Positions 1-12,730 are shown, counted from the first letter of the stretch. The stretch: DNA of 64,000 bases from Proteles cristata cristata (GCA_017311185.1 JAESUZ010002404.1:62001-126000), one strand, 5' to 3'. Notes: a model not told the origin generated them from the letters alone. Numbers and translations: made by a program.

Positions 1-2770
<2,770 letters not shown>

Positions 2771-3064
2771 CTGCAGCTGGCTGGAGCAGCCGTACTGGAT
2801 GAGCGGCGTGAAAGTTGTCAGCTGCAGTTCGGCGTCTGTCTGCAGCTCGTGCCCCACCAGGTTGGGCATCTTGGTCACGTTGTAGCCCAGGTTCTGGCAC
2901 ATGGAGATGCGGATGGGGTCGCAGCGCCGCTCCTCCTCGTCCCCGAAGCCTCGCGCTGGCCCCGGGAGCAGCAGCAACAGCAGCAGCAGCAGCCGCAGCC
3001 GCAGACTGAGATCTACGCCCCCGGGAGCCCCCAGGACGCTCGGCACTGAGCCCCGCCAGGCCAT
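2771..3064 (-). CDS. FZD4: Frizzled-4, coding exon 1 (start codon, signal peptide, N-terminal part of the cysteine-rich domain)
   Basis: This exon encodes 98 residues of Frizzled-4, a seven-transmembrane receptor for Wnt ligands and norrin that signals through beta-catenin and is central to retinal vessel growth (family knowledge). The start ATG (3064-3062) sits in a strong GCCATGG context and begins MAWRG. A leucine-rich signal peptide covers about residues 1-39. It is followed by [20 protein letters not shown], the start of the Frizzled cysteine-rich domain, with Cys48, Cys56 and Cys93 and an N-glycosylation sequon at Asn62. The exon ends in CAG (Gln98) followed by GTGGGC, a good splice donor, in phase 0. 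Human exon 1 encodes 95 residues by my count from memory; the extra residues here lie in the leucine run. The frame stays open upstream, but the next start-like codon there is TTG, so this ATG is preferred. Confidence 0.97.
2968..3006 (-). repeat. FZD4: CTG/CAG trinucleotide-rich tract in the FZD4 signal peptide
   Basis: On the plus strand this is a mostly CAG run with CAA and CCG interruptions. In FZD4 it encodes the leucine-rich core of the signal peptide. It accounts for the extra residues relative to the human protein and is likely length-variable. Confidence 0.85.
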
Positions 3065-3400
3065 GGCCAGAGCCGGGGGCGGCGGCGGCGGCGGGGGCCG
3101 GTCCAGCAGACACCCCCAGTTTGCACGGGGGCGCCGGCTGCCCGCGCTGCTCCCAGCTCCAGGAAAGGGAGAGTGATAAGGCGCCAAGGGCGACGAAGGG
3201 GCAGCGGCCGGGTCTCTGGCAGCTGCGCGCGACGGGGTGGGATATTAGACGCCCGTGGCCGGGGCCGAAGGACAGACTGCGAGGGTCATGGCTGCAGGCT
3301 GCGAGCCCCCAACCCGGCGCCGGCCGCGTAGGCTCTGCGTCTCGGCGAATCCCGCCAGCACCCAGCGCCGCGCTGCTCTCACCGCCGAAGCCCTCCGCGG
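3065..3400 (-). other. FZD4: FZD4 5' untranslated region and core promoter (extent estimated)
   Basis: The stretch upstream of the FZD4 ATG is very GC-rich. It carries a (GGC)n run just before the start codon and no TATA box that I can see, so a dispersed CpG-island start is expected. Human FZD4 has a 5' UTR of roughly 300 nt (from memory), which would put transcription initiation near 3350-3400. The exact start site cannot be read from sequence alone. Confidence 0.5.
3078..3097. repeat. GGC/GCC trinucleotide run in the FZD4 5' UTR
   Basis: A short perfect (GGC)n block flanked by G-runs lies 14-33 bases before the FZD4 ATG. In the mRNA it reads as a GCC-rich element, likely structured, close to the start codon. 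Confidence 0.8.
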
Positions 3401-3449
3401 CGCTGGAGGTTCTCTGGGCGGTGGCGGGGCGGGACGGACAGCGCGCCTC

Positions 3450-3689
3450 TCCAATGGCCGGGCGCCGATGGTAGCGAGGGGCGGGGTCGCTCCGCTGCTG
3501 GCAGGGTCAGGCCCCCGCCCGCCCCCTCCCCCTCCTCTCTCCCCGCTCCCTCCTTCCCTCCCTCCCGCAGCGCCCCGCCCGGCTTCCCGGCTCTCGCTTT
3601 TCCTCCCACCCGGGTCGCGGCGCTCGGGGGCCAGGCGGGGATGGAGCCGAGTTGCTCCCGCCGAGCCAGCCAGCCCCCTCCTCTCCCAG
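3450..3689 (+). ncRNA. Candidate first exon of a transcript divergent from FZD4 (putative lncRNA)
   Basis: On the plus strand, CTCTCCCAG|GTGAGAAATG at 3689/3690 is a near-consensus 5' splice donor lying about 620 bases upstream of the FZD4 ATG, at the edge of the CpG island, with a plus-strand CCAAT box about 235 bases before it. This is the typical layout of a CpG-island divergent lncRNA, and I recall one being annotated next to human FZD4. The exon start is a guess and no downstream acceptor was identified. The open frame crossing this exon shows no recognisable protein. Confidence 0.4.
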
Positions 3690-3794
3690 GTGAGAAATGC
3701 TCCCAGATTAGTCGGCTCCCTTTCCTTTCCCTCTTCCGGCTGTCACCTCAGCCCGTGGCAAACTACCTATCAGGCAGAGAAACGTACACAAAGA

Positions 3795-3975
3795 ACACGG
3801 GATTCAGGTTTACCAAGATTGAGGCTTTAAATCCTGGCTGTGTGACCTTGAGCAAACTGCTCAACCTCTCGGCGCCAGTTTCCTCATCCGTGAAGAGACT
3901 TGGGAGGATTAGACATAATGTGTAAAACGCTTAGCCCCGTGCCTGGTACAATGCGAGCTCACAGCTATTTTCCTT
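3795..3975 (+). repeat. MIR SINE, plus orientation
   Basis: It carries the MIR core 'CTGGCTGTGTGACCTTGAGCAA' region (split here as CTGGCTGTGTGACC and TTGAGCAAACTGC), then the 'CTCAACCTCTC..TTTCCTCATC' block and the 'GTGCCTGG' tail. It is an ancient tRNA-derived SINE just upstream of the FZD4 CpG island. Confidence 0.8.
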
Positions 3976-4569
3976 GCTAACTTGCTTGCTTTGGAGCCCG
4001 GCCCCGTCTCCCCGCCCCCAGAGTCGGCCCGACCTGCGCCCGGGAGCTGCCTGTCTCCAGCCGCGAGTGGGGGAGGCGCCCCGGAGCAGCAGACCAGCCG
4101 ACGGTCTCGCGCTCCGATTTCCTCACCGTATGAAATGAAATTCCACAGGGGGATTCGAAAGGAAATGAGACCGGGACGCTCCGTGCTTCTCGGCCCGCCG
4201 CCCTTCCTGTCTCGGGGACACGGTTTCTAAATAAGGTTGGGAGGGTGAGAGGGCGGGAGGGGAGAGGCTTGACCTGTGCACTGGAGGCGAAGAAGGCGCA
4301 CAAGCACCGGGGGTCCCCTCCCCCAGCCTCCCGAGCATCCCTCCCCTGCAGCCTGCATCTCTAACTTATTCTGCTTCTGCGAAGGGTCCTGGAGCTATGG
4401 GGATCAAGCGACCCCTGTTTTGATCCAGAATTTCCCCTCTCTCATTCACAGCCCTCCCCCACCCCACTCCCCATCCCTCGGATGGAGGTTTGTGCTAGTC
4501 CACCCTTTCTTTCCCTTTCCAGTCGGACCAGCGAAACCCTCAGCAGGTGGATTTCTAAACCATTTTCTT

Positions 4570-4725
4570 GTTGGTTGACTGCGGTGAATCTGCTCTGCCT
4601 CTCTGAGCTTTAAATTGGCCACGTGTAAAATAAGGAAATTCATGTTTAACTCACAGTTCTGAGTTGAATGAGAAAATGCCCCTAAATCATTTAGCAGTGT
4701 CCGGCACATACAAAGTAAGTGCAAA
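4570..4725 (+). repeat. MIR-class SINE fragment
   Basis: It shows diverged MIR blocks: a 'CTCTGAGCTTTAAATT' region, 'GTAAAATAAGGAAAT', and 'GTCCGGCACATA..AAGTAAGTGC', which matches the MIR 3' end. It is old, with no duplications. Confidence 0.55.
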
Positions 4726-5129
4726 ATAGCCTGGTTTTAGTTGTGAAATGAATCCTGCTTTCCAGCCAGGTCCCAAAGACATCTCCTGCAAGCCCACGTC
4801 TGACTATCTGGATAAAGAACTTTCTACTCTCTTCCTGAGATCTTTTTGGCCAACACTTGCCAAGATTTTCCTGGGACCGGGAAAATTTGGTGACCAGGAC
4901 CAAGTTTTTATGCATGTGTATATCCTCTATTTCAGCCAGATGGTAGAAATACAAGTTGGAAGGATAACTGCCCCTCTCCTGTGGTGCTCATATTTTACCT
5001 TACAGTTTTAGTTTTCTTATATTGGCAACTAGACTTGGCTGAGAGCAAGAATGGAATCAACGTTCTTTTTGGGGTTTTTGGCTCTGTACTTAGCATTGTG
5101 TTGGGTACATAAAAGCTGCTTTGTCTCCA

Positions 5130-5240
5130 GCCATCATCACAACCTCCCAGGGAAGGAGACTCTATTAGCCCCTTAAAGAGATGAAGAAACTCAGGCTGGA
5201 ACCAAAGTGATAGTTAGAAAATGGAAGACCAACCACACCA
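5130..5240 (-). repeat. MIR-class SINE fragment, antisense
   Basis: The plus strand reads like the reverse of MIR ('GAGATGAAGAAACTCAGGCT' follows a weak size-tract). Diverged fragment. Confidence 0.45.
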
Positions 5241-5780
5241 GGGCCCAAGGAGGCCTTTCAAAGATGGGATGCAGGGTTATTTCCCAGGAAATGTTCCCAG
5301 CTGGAAATCTGTATACTTAGCCATAGGTTTGAATCTTCTGTATGACTATGCTGAGTAATGCAGGAGACCATTGGCCTCCAGAGATGAATAAATGATGAGA
5401 TGAATGAATCAAATGACTAGATGATCCCCATCCTCTAGGAACTCCAGGAGCAGACAAAGACTGAACAGACAGATGTATCTCACTGTGGTAAGTACACGTG
5501 GAGAGAATTGTGGGTAAATAAGGGCAGTGGTGGCTGAGGTTACTGGGCTGCTCAAACGAGGAGGACCTGCAGGAGTCTCAGCTACTCAATGAAGCAGAGT
5601 CCCTGTGCAGTTGGTACTTCTGTGGCATTTGCAGCAAGGGGAAGGGGCTTGCTCTGTGCTAAAGGTATATGTGCATGGCTTATTAAACGATGAAGTCCAT
5701 GAGGTCAAGGAGCAGCACAGGGCCTGGCACACAGAGAGAATACCGTTAGTTTTGGGGGGAAGCAATACTATTAATAAACC

Positions 5781-5796
5781 AATAACATAAAACTCT
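5781..5796. repeat. Target-site duplication, left copy, of the L1 at 5797-6235
   Basis: AATAACATAAAACTCT here matches AATAACCTACAACTCT at 6236-6251 at 14 of 16 positions. Confidence 0.85.
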
Positions 5797-6235
5797 TTTT
5801 TTTTTTTTTTACAAATAGTTTATTGTCAAGTTGGTTTCCATATAACACCCAGTGCTCATCCCCACAAGTGCCCTCCTCCATGCCCATCAGCTCCCTTCCC
5901 TGCCCCCCCCACCCCTATCAGCCCTCAGTTTGTTCTCAGCATTCAAGAGTCTCTCATGGTTTGCCTCCCTCCCTCTCCCCCACTATTTTCCCCCTTCTTC
6001 TCCCCCACGGTCCTCCGTTCAGTTCCTCCTAATCCTCCTATACGTGCAAACATACGGTATTTGTCCTTCTCTGCCTGACTTATTTCGCTTAGCATAACAC
6101 CCTCAAGGTCCATCCATGTTGCTACACTTGGCCAGATTTCATTTTTTCTCATTGCCATGTAGTATTCCATCGTATAGATAAACCACATCTTCTTGATCCA
6201 TTCGTCCGTTGATGGACACTTAGGCTCTTTCCACC
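5797..6235 (-). mobile_element. L1 3' fragment, 5'-truncated young felid-type insertion, minus strand
   Basis: On the minus strand it runs from the C-terminal part of L1 ORF2 (the frame includes the typical WFIYTMEYYMAMRKNEIW block) through a 3' UTR ending AATAAACTATTTGT and a poly(A) tail, seen as a T run at about 5797-5811. It is flanked by a 16-bp target-site duplication, so this is a complete, 5'-truncated retrotransposition event of about 440 bases. It overlaps small chance frames that encode nothing else. Confidence 0.92.
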
Positions 6236-6251
6236 AATAACCTACAACTCT
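6236..6251. repeat. Target-site duplication, right copy, of the L1 at 5797-6235
   Basis: Partner of 5781-5796, with 14 of 16 bases identical. The two mismatches fit an insertion that is recent but not polymorphic-age. Confidence 0.85.
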
Positions 6252-6284
6252 TATAGAACCCGTGCTCTCTGCCGGCTACTATGT

Positions 6285-6415
6285 TACATGTTTTACGTTC
6301 ATTATTGCATTTATTTCACACAACAGCGTGAGAAAGCTGATGTTTTGAGAGGTTAAGCAATTTGTTCCAGATCACACAGCAGGTGGCAGAGGACTCAGAC
6401 GCGTGTCTGCCTGGC
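6285..6415 (-). repeat. MIR-class SINE fragment, antisense
   Basis: It contains 'GAGAGGTTAAGCAATTTGTTCC', a two-base-altered form of the reversed MIR core, followed by 'ATCACACAGCAGGTGGCAGA' (given here in pieces of the same block). The last part also resembles a CTCF motif (see 6376). Confidence 0.7.
6376..6390 (+). promoter_or_regulatory. CTCF-like motif inside a MIR fragment
   Basis: ACAGCAGGTGGCAGA matches the 15-base consensus CCASYAGRKGGCRSY at 13 positions. Because MIR copies often carry this string, binding is uncertain. Confidence 0.25.
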
Positions 6416-6419
6416 CTAA

Positions 6420-8240
6420 AAGTTTATGCACATGGTATTGCTCTCACAGAGGAAACTGCTTGACACATTGCCCAATCCATAGTTAGAGATGACCCTCCGG
6501 CAATCTGGACTTTTTACTCCAAGCGCTGGCATCCCTGCCTCAGCTCGCTTGAGGCAACTGTCTCGTTTGAGAACACTTGGAAGAAGCACTTTCCCAGGCA
6601 GGAGTTTTCCCGTCAACAGCTTTTCTTTCGGCATGGCACTCATCACAGGTATTTTCCAAAAAAGAAAGCCAGGGGAATCACATTTCAGTCTGAAAGTGGA
6701 AAGAAAACAAAGACCATGACTTAGAGCTAAGTCTGAATGGCCTGGAGCCCCTCAGCCTCTCTCTCACAGAGTGGTTTACACAGTCGCCAGTCTACTCCTG
6801 GTGACAGGCATGGCATGTTTGTCTTTGTTGCAGAAAACACTTCCCTGAAGGAGTTCCAGGCAGAGGGCTCTCCACCCTGTGATAGGCAGAGCATTCAGGA
6901 GAGGAGTAGAAGATGGGGACATGTGAATCACACCTTCCATTAACCTAAAGGACAGGGCCCCTGGTGGCTCTGGCCTGAGTGCTGGGAAGCTTCCTCTGTC
7001 CACTCTGAGTGAGGAAGATGTAGCCACTTTAGAGCTGTGACAAATGTGACTTCAGCAGGCCACTGGGCAGTTGGAGGGCTCTCTATTTGCATCTAATGAG
7101 AGGCTGGGTTCTAATTAACTCCTGTGATGTGTTAATTTTTCAACCTGACGTTTTCTGCTCTAATAGATTCTTGTAATGGTTTCTAAATTAAAAGCTGCAT
7201 TTAAAGACTAGGGTTTAGGTTAAAATCCACCACCTGGGGAGTGGGGGGCTGTAAACATCCTTTCCTTACTAAGGAAAACCTCTCATTTGCAGGTCTTTGC
7301 TAACCTAATTAAGTGCTGAAATAGTCACCCCAGAGCCTGCTTTTTATTTCCTGCGAAACAATCCAGCTAATCCATATTCAGTAGCTTCCAAGAGAAGTCT
7401 TATTGCAACCACTCATGAAGAAACCAGCTTCTTTGAATATGGACAGAACATTTAGAACTCACAAAGAGCGGTCTTGATAGAAAATGGTTCATTATTATCC
7501 TGTTTGGTTTTTGAGGAGAAAATTCACTGGGCCCAAAACCTCATAAGGACTGGGACTTGACTGTGGAGCAACAGAAGCATGGGGAGAAGCCAGGCCATAT
7601 CCCATCAGTTGGTATATAGTCTGGGTGCTACATCTTCCTCTGCACCCAAACCAGTTACTAAACAAAAACGTGTATACTGAGTAAAGCAGAAAGGAGCACT
7701 GATCTTGCTCAAAGTTGAGAAAGCACAGGCCCTAAGAGGTTAAGTAATGGCTTCCAAGTGGCAGAGCCAAACCCTCTTCTTATCACTTGCACAGCTAGCT
7801 GCCAGAGAAGGATCAAGTCAGCGGAGAGCTCTTGCGTGTGAAGGAATCAGAATCCTCCTACCAGCATAAGATGGTACAGAGGACATTCTTATTTGTCGGT
7901 GAGGATGGTTTAATGTACAGATGGGCAACCACAAACCTGTGCAGGAGGCAAAAGAAAAAAAGGATGCAAACACACTTTGTACCTCTACAACCTCATTACA
8001 TTTCAGTATTTGTCAGTCAAACCATTAGCAGATGTTTAGTGACGGGTTATTGTGGAGATGTCATGGAGCTGCAGATAGGAGGTGTGAAGGCATGTAAAAG
8101 GTGGTCCCCGCCCTTAGTGAAACTTGTTTATAGTTAAGTGCTTTTTCTTGAGCTCCCTTACTCATTATAAGTTTTGGTACTGGTTTTGGTTTGGCTTGGT
8201 TTTGATCTCTTTTACAGTCCTCTGAGGTCAGAGGCTGTGT
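6420..8240. other. Unique non-coding DNA upstream of FZD4
   Basis: No repeat family or gene is recognised except for the TAAT-rich block at 7040-7420. Short frames near 6489, 6737 and 7832 have no recognisable domains and no codon or splice support. Confidence 0.5.
7040..7420. promoter_or_regulatory. Candidate conserved non-coding element (TAAT-rich, repeat-free)
   Basis: This repeat-free block has at least seven homeodomain-type TAAT/ATTA cores, including CTAATTAACT near 7111, GTTAATTTTT near 7131, CTAATAGATT near 7161 and CTAATTAAGT near 7303. It lies about 4 kb upstream of FZD4. Its density of intact motifs and lack of repeats resemble vertebrate enhancers, but conservation cannot be tested here. 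Confidence 0.3.
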
Positions 8241-8340
8241 CTTCTTCACCACCGTGTTCCTGAATGGCAAAGGAGAACACTACCTGACCCATACAAGACA
8301 CTCAATAGGTTCCTGTTGAATAAATAAATGAATAGTTCAG
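8240..8340. repeat. L2/MIR-class 3' end fragment
   Basis: The stretch containing 'ACACTCAATAGGTTCCTGTTGAATAAATAAATGAAT' (split: ACACTCAATAGG, TTGAATAAATAAATGAAT) has the shape of an L2-type 3' end. Small and old. Confidence 0.5.
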
Positions 8341-8974
8341 GCTATAAGTGCTCTAATTCTTTAGGGGGAAAAAAACCTTCATTATGTTCTGGGTGTAGGA
8401 GACCATCAAAATGCAACCTAACTGGTTCCAGGATGATGGTCAAGTCTATTCTACAGGCCACTCCTACAAGACAGATTTCAGCTTTCTTCAGAACTTGGAT
8501 ATTATTCCAATCACCTTTTCTGTTTTACTGTGCAGATTCTTAAATATTTTAAGGTAGAAAAATTTTTGTTTGATTCAGAAGCTTGTTTCTAAACTTCATG
8601 AAATCAGCCCAAGATATTTTCCTATCAACGTTCATTGCCTAGTTGACCACTGATCTCATTACTGTCAACTGAAGTCATTAGGAATCATATATCCAGGAGT
8701 ACCCAGGCAGAGTTATAAGTCAGGAGATCACTTGTGAGTAGTAAGTTTGTAGAAAAATTGAAATGTGAGTCTAGCCATGAAGGGTGTATAAGTTTCTAAG
8801 AGACCCAGAGAAGCATGGAAAGAAAACACCTGTAATAATATTCTCATAGGCAGCCCTCTCTTCAGTTGATACAGGTGAGAAATGAATAGTAATAAAAATG
8901 TTTTATTTTTTATTAATGTTAAATAATGACAAAGAATGAACTAGCCACCTGCTGTGGATAAGCATGAACTAGAC

Positions 8975-9480
8975 CAGACAAAATCTCAGATTGTCATTTC
9001 AAAGCATAGCCTCAAATTCTTCAACATTCCTCCCATTGAAGGGTAGAATTTATATTTCCTTCTTGTGAATTCTGGATGGCTTGTGCCTTCTTCAACCAAT
9101 AGAATACAGTGTAAGTGACACCAGGTGACTTCCAAAACTATGTCATAAAAGGCCAGGCAGTCTTTACCTTATTTACTGGGAAATTTGCTTTGGAACTCTG
9201 AACCCCCTCGTACTCTGATACCACCCTGAAGGTTTTCTAGCTGATGGTCCTAGATGAGACTGACCTTCAGCCATTCCTGGCTAAGTGCCAGGGAAGTATG
9301 CCAGAAGTGTGAAAGAAATAGAACTATCTTGAAAGTAGATTCTGTGGCCCCAGTGGCTCCTACCCCCAGCTGTTTGAGTCGTCTCAACCCAGAGATTTTG
9401 AGGCATAGAAGAACCACTCTTACCATGCCTCTTCCAAATTCCTGATACACAAAATCCATGATGGTTATTGTTTTATGTCT
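8975..9480 (+). mobile_element. MaLR/MLT1-type solitary LTR, plus orientation
   Basis: It shows diverged blocks that I recall from MLT1-type LTRs: 'TCAACATTCCTCCCATT', 'ACCAATAGAATACAGTG', 'AAGTGACACCAGGTGACTTCC', and an end resembling 'GGTTATTGTTTTATG'. It is an ancient LTR without internal coding sequence. It lies directly beside an antisense MaLR LTR (9485-9975). Exact subfamily uncertain. Confidence 0.6.
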
Positions 9481-9484
9481 CTCT

Positions 9485-9975
9485 TACTCCATTTGGGCTG
9501 CTATAACGCCGTATCACACACTGGCTGAATAAACAGAAATTTATTTCTAATAGCTCTGGATGCTAAGTTCCAAGATGAAGCCACCAGCAGATTCAGCATC
9601 TACTAAGAGCCCATTTCCTGGTTCATAGATGTCTGTCTCTTTGCTATGTCCTTCCACAGAAGAAGGGATGAGGGAACTCTCTCGGGTGCCTTTTATAAGG
9701 GCTCCACCTTTGGGACGCCTGGCTTAGTCGGTTGAATGTCCAACTTCGGTTCAGTCATGATCTTGAAATTCATGAGTTTAGGCCCCACATCAAGCTTGCT
9801 TCTGTCAGCACACAGCCTGCTTTGGATCCTCTGCCCCCCTCTTTCTATCCCTCTTCTGCTTGCACTCTGTCTCTCTCTCAAAAATAAATAAACATTAAAA
9901 TATAACTTTATAAGGGCTTGACTCCCATGACCTAATCACCTCCTAAAGTGCTTACCTCCAAAGGGGAAGGTGACT
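9485..9975 (-). mobile_element. MaLR (MST/MLT1-type) solitary LTR, antisense, split by a SINE
   Basis: The plus strand shows the reversed LTR: 'GGGCTGCTATAACGCC', 'AACAGAAATTTATTTCT', 'CTCTCTCGGGTGCC', 'TTATAAGGGCTCCAC', then, after the SINE, 'CATGACCTAATCACCTCC'. The insertion at 9712-9900 divides it. Confidence 0.75.
9712..9900 (+). mobile_element. Felid CAN-SINE inside a MaLR LTR
   Basis: It has a diverged tRNA-like head 'GGGACGCCTGGCTTAGTCGG', a TC tract and an AAAAATAAATAAACATTAAAA tail in two adjoining parts. The flanking duplication TTTATAAGGGCT is found at 9692-9703 and 9907-9918. Confidence 0.9.
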
Positions 9976-11290
9976 CAGCTAGAAAAAGAATAAATGTTAC
10001 CCAAAGATGGATAAAGAGACCTTATATGCTCTCTCGGGGAGAAGAATAGCATGTTTTCAGTTGCATGAAGGACAGTTGGGTCCTGTTAAGTGGAACCATG
10101 ATTTTGCCTTTACTTAAAAGTGAAGTATGGTTTTAAAAAGCATGTATGAGGGACACCTGGATGGTGCAGTCAGTTAAACGTCCAACTCTTGATCTCAGCT
10201 CAGGTCATGATCTCATACTTCATGAGCTCAAGCCCCACATTGGGTTCCGTGTTGATGGTGCAGAGCCTGCTTGGGATTCTGTCTCTCCTTTCCTATGCCC
10301 TTCCCCCACTTGTACACTCACACTCTCTCTCAAAGTAAATAAATAAACTTAAAAACAATTTTAAAGTGTATATGAATGCCGAATTGACAAGGAATAGACT
10401 CTGGTAGATCTATACTGTCAATTTAGCTACATTGGAACTCATTTGCCAGAATTCCCTTCCCTACATGGTTTCAGATTGGGACTGACCACAAGAGAAATTG
10501 GTACAAGACTGGGGAGGTGGATGTGAAGCCGTTGTTTTATACTCTGAAAGTCAGAGTCGGGCACCAGGCACAGTGGCAGTTCATGCACATTGAATGTGCT
10601 GGCTCACTTGTCAGCAGGATCAGTGCTCAGCCCTGCACGAGCTCCTCCTTCAGCTTCTCTGAGTCTTGCGCTAGGTCCCTGAGTAGCTCCATGGTTAAAG
10701 GCTCTAGCTTCTGCAGGTCACCTGCATCGAGAGAAGAGATGTTTAGACAGACTTGGGATCTAGTTTGTCCCTGTGTATTCTGATTTGCTCTTAACTTCCT
10801 AAACTCTGCCTAATTTTCCTTCTTGATCCTGGGGCTGGCTGATCTATACTGACTTTGGGGCACAGAGACAATGCCTGGCATAGAATACTTCACTAGTTTC
10901 CACAGTTTTACAGGGTTGAATCCTTGTTATAAATTCTTTATTCTACCTCACTTATAGTGACTCTTCTTCTCTGAGCAAACCCTGACGATATATCCCATCA
11001 AAAAGATTGGTAGACTGTTAGCTCTGGCTAACAAGTCACCCCCAAATGTGACTTGCCCAAATGGCACATAAATAATGAGAGCTTGAGTCAGCTTGCTAAC
11101 CTGCTCTGTGACCTAAGTGTTTGGCAGATTTCTCTTTGACTTAATGGAAGTGTGACTGGCCTGCTACGCCAGGTCATATTATCTACAGCAAGCCCTTAAT
11201 TGAGCCTCTTCTGTCAGGCACTTTGTGAGGTGTTTTGCACAGATTACCTCATTTAATCCACCTACCCTTCAGAATATATCCTAAATTTGA
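9976..11290. other. Non-coding interval
   Basis: Besides the SINE at 10150, the part at 10430-10800 weakly resembles an old LTR ('GCCAGAATTCCCTTCC', 'CAGATTGGGACTGACC'), but I cannot name a family. The 88-codon frame at 10517 has no recognisable domain. I see no gene. Confidence 0.4.
10150..10360 (+). mobile_element. Felid CAN-SINE
   Basis: Head 'GGGACACCTGGATGGTGCAG', body 'CAGGTCATGATCTCATAC', a pyrimidine tract and an AAATAAATAAAC tail. Moderately diverged; duplications not clear. Confidence 0.88.
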
Positions 11291-11890
11291 ATTACTTCTC
11301 TCCGCTCTCTGTCTCCACCACCACAAACTGTCCAGCCCTCATCAGCTCTCACTTGGACAACTGTCTTCTGACAGGCCTGCCTCTAGCATTGCTCACTGAC
11401 AATCTCTTCTCTACACAACAAATAGGGAAGCTTTCAAACCAGCTTCCACAGATTATCTCTTCTCTGAAATTGCTGGAAACTTGTCAGTGGTCTCCTGTTG
11501 CTGTTGGAACAAAATTTATGAGGCCTACAAAGTCCTATGAGGTCTGGCCATCTTCCCTCACCTCTGGTCACACCCCCCACCTTGCAGGCCACACTCCAGC
11601 TGCACTGACTTTCCCTCTACTCCTAACACACTCCTGGATGGTTCTTGTGTAGGGTCTTAAGTCTCTCCTCTGCGTAGAATGCCATCATCATTCTCTCCCA
11701 TCTTTTCAGGGCTGCTCGTTCCTGACAAATGAATGCAATTTCCTCTGAGACATCTACTCCAACACTCACATCTCATCCTTCCCTCCCGTCACTTACTCCT
11801 TGGCCTTGTTTTATTCCTTCATGGCACTTATTGGTGTCTGTCATTGTCTCGGTTACTCACTTGCTTATCTGTCAATTTTCTCTCCTTCCT
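11290..11890 (+). mobile_element. L2 (LINE-2) 3' fragment, plus strand
   Basis: The run of pyrimidine-rich text with 'CTCCACCACCACAAACTG', 'GTCTCCTGTTGCTGTTGG', 'CAAAGTCCTATGAGGTCTGG', 'ACACTCCAGCTGCACTGAC', 'AGAATGCCATCATCATTC' and 'TTCATGGCACTTATTGG' follows the order of the L2 3' region. The 121-codon frame at 11287 and the 127-codon frame at 11733 lie inside it and are relics or chance. Confidence 0.8.
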
Positions 11891-12282
11891 AACTGCAAAG
11901 AGTTTCCACAAGCACAGAGTCTTGGCTGTGGAATCAGGCAGACCTGTGTTAGGATTCAGCGAAATGTATCAGAGGATGTTAGAATTACAAAGAACCTTTG
12001 ATAATCAGATAGTTCCTTGCCTAGTCATCATAGTAAAGTTAGTCAGCCAACAACTATTTATTGAGTCCTTACCATCCCATCCTGAGAATTTCCAGAAAAT
12101 GCCTGCATTTTTCTGATTTCCCTTCAGTAGCCCTTAATTTTTTAGTTTCAAAAGTTTGGCTGAATTTTAGGGCTTCCTACGTCATTTTTCTCTACTATCC
12201 CTTTGCCTCCAATAATCCATACCTGGGATTTCATTTCTGTTCTAAAACAAGAAAAAGGAACACATTTTAAGAAAACAGTTTT

Positions 12283-12502
12283 GAGGGGTGCCTAGGTGGC
12301 TCAGTTGGTAAGGCATCCAACTTCAGCTCAGGTCATGATCTCAAGGTTTGTGGGTTTGAACCCTGCATTGGGCTCTGTGCTGACAGCTCAGAGCCTGGAG
12401 CCTGTTTCAGATTCTGTGTCTCCCTCTCTCTTTGCCCCTCTCTTCTCCCTGTCTCTCTATCTCTCTCAAAAATAAAAAATAAACATTACAAAAAGAGAAA
12501 AC
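12283..12502 (+). mobile_element. Felid CAN-SINE
   Basis: Head 'GGGGTGCCTAGGTGGCTCAG', a full body, a TC tract and an AAAATAAACATT tail. Perfect duplication GAAAACAGTTTT at 12271-12282 and 12503-12514. Confidence 0.95.
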
Positions 12503-12589
12503 GAAAACAGTTTTCAGACACATGCAAACAAAGTGTAGCACCTGATAGCATCTGTTAGATGGTTCCTGGAAGGAGTCTTTCAGGTCATG

Positions 12590-12730
12590 TTCTGCAGAAC
12601 CCCACTTAACAGGTAAAGCAGCTGAGACCCGATTGGTGGAGATGACTTCTCCAAGACAGGGTTAGAACTAGATATCCTTTCCCCTGCCTCCAGGACTGTT
12701 CCCAGCACATTACACTGCCTTTCTTCCACC
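12590..12730 (-). repeat. MIR-class SINE fragment, antisense
   Basis: Reversed MIR features: 'AGGTAAAGCAGCTGAGACCC', 'GATGACTTCTCCAAGACAGG', and a 3' part reading into 'CAGCACATTACACTGCC'. Old. Confidence 0.55.

Larger units (their letters stand above)
4200..5780. other. Non-coding flank upstream of FZD4
   Basis: Apart from the two MIR-class fragments this is unique-looking DNA without a long ATG-initiated frame. A pyrimidine-rich, C-rich block lies at about 4310-4540 and the sequence becomes AT-richer after about 4580. I see no gene. Confidence 0.5.

Noticed and set aside
3255..3830. 191-codon plus-strand frame in the FZD4 CpG island
   Set aside because: Composition is driven by CpG-island GC content (Pro, Ala, Arg), the frame crosses the strong donor at 3690, and no domain is visible.
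12283..12360. tRNA gene
   Set aside because: The tRNA-like heads here belong to CAN-SINEs. They lack an intact cloverleaf and are followed by the SINE body and tail.
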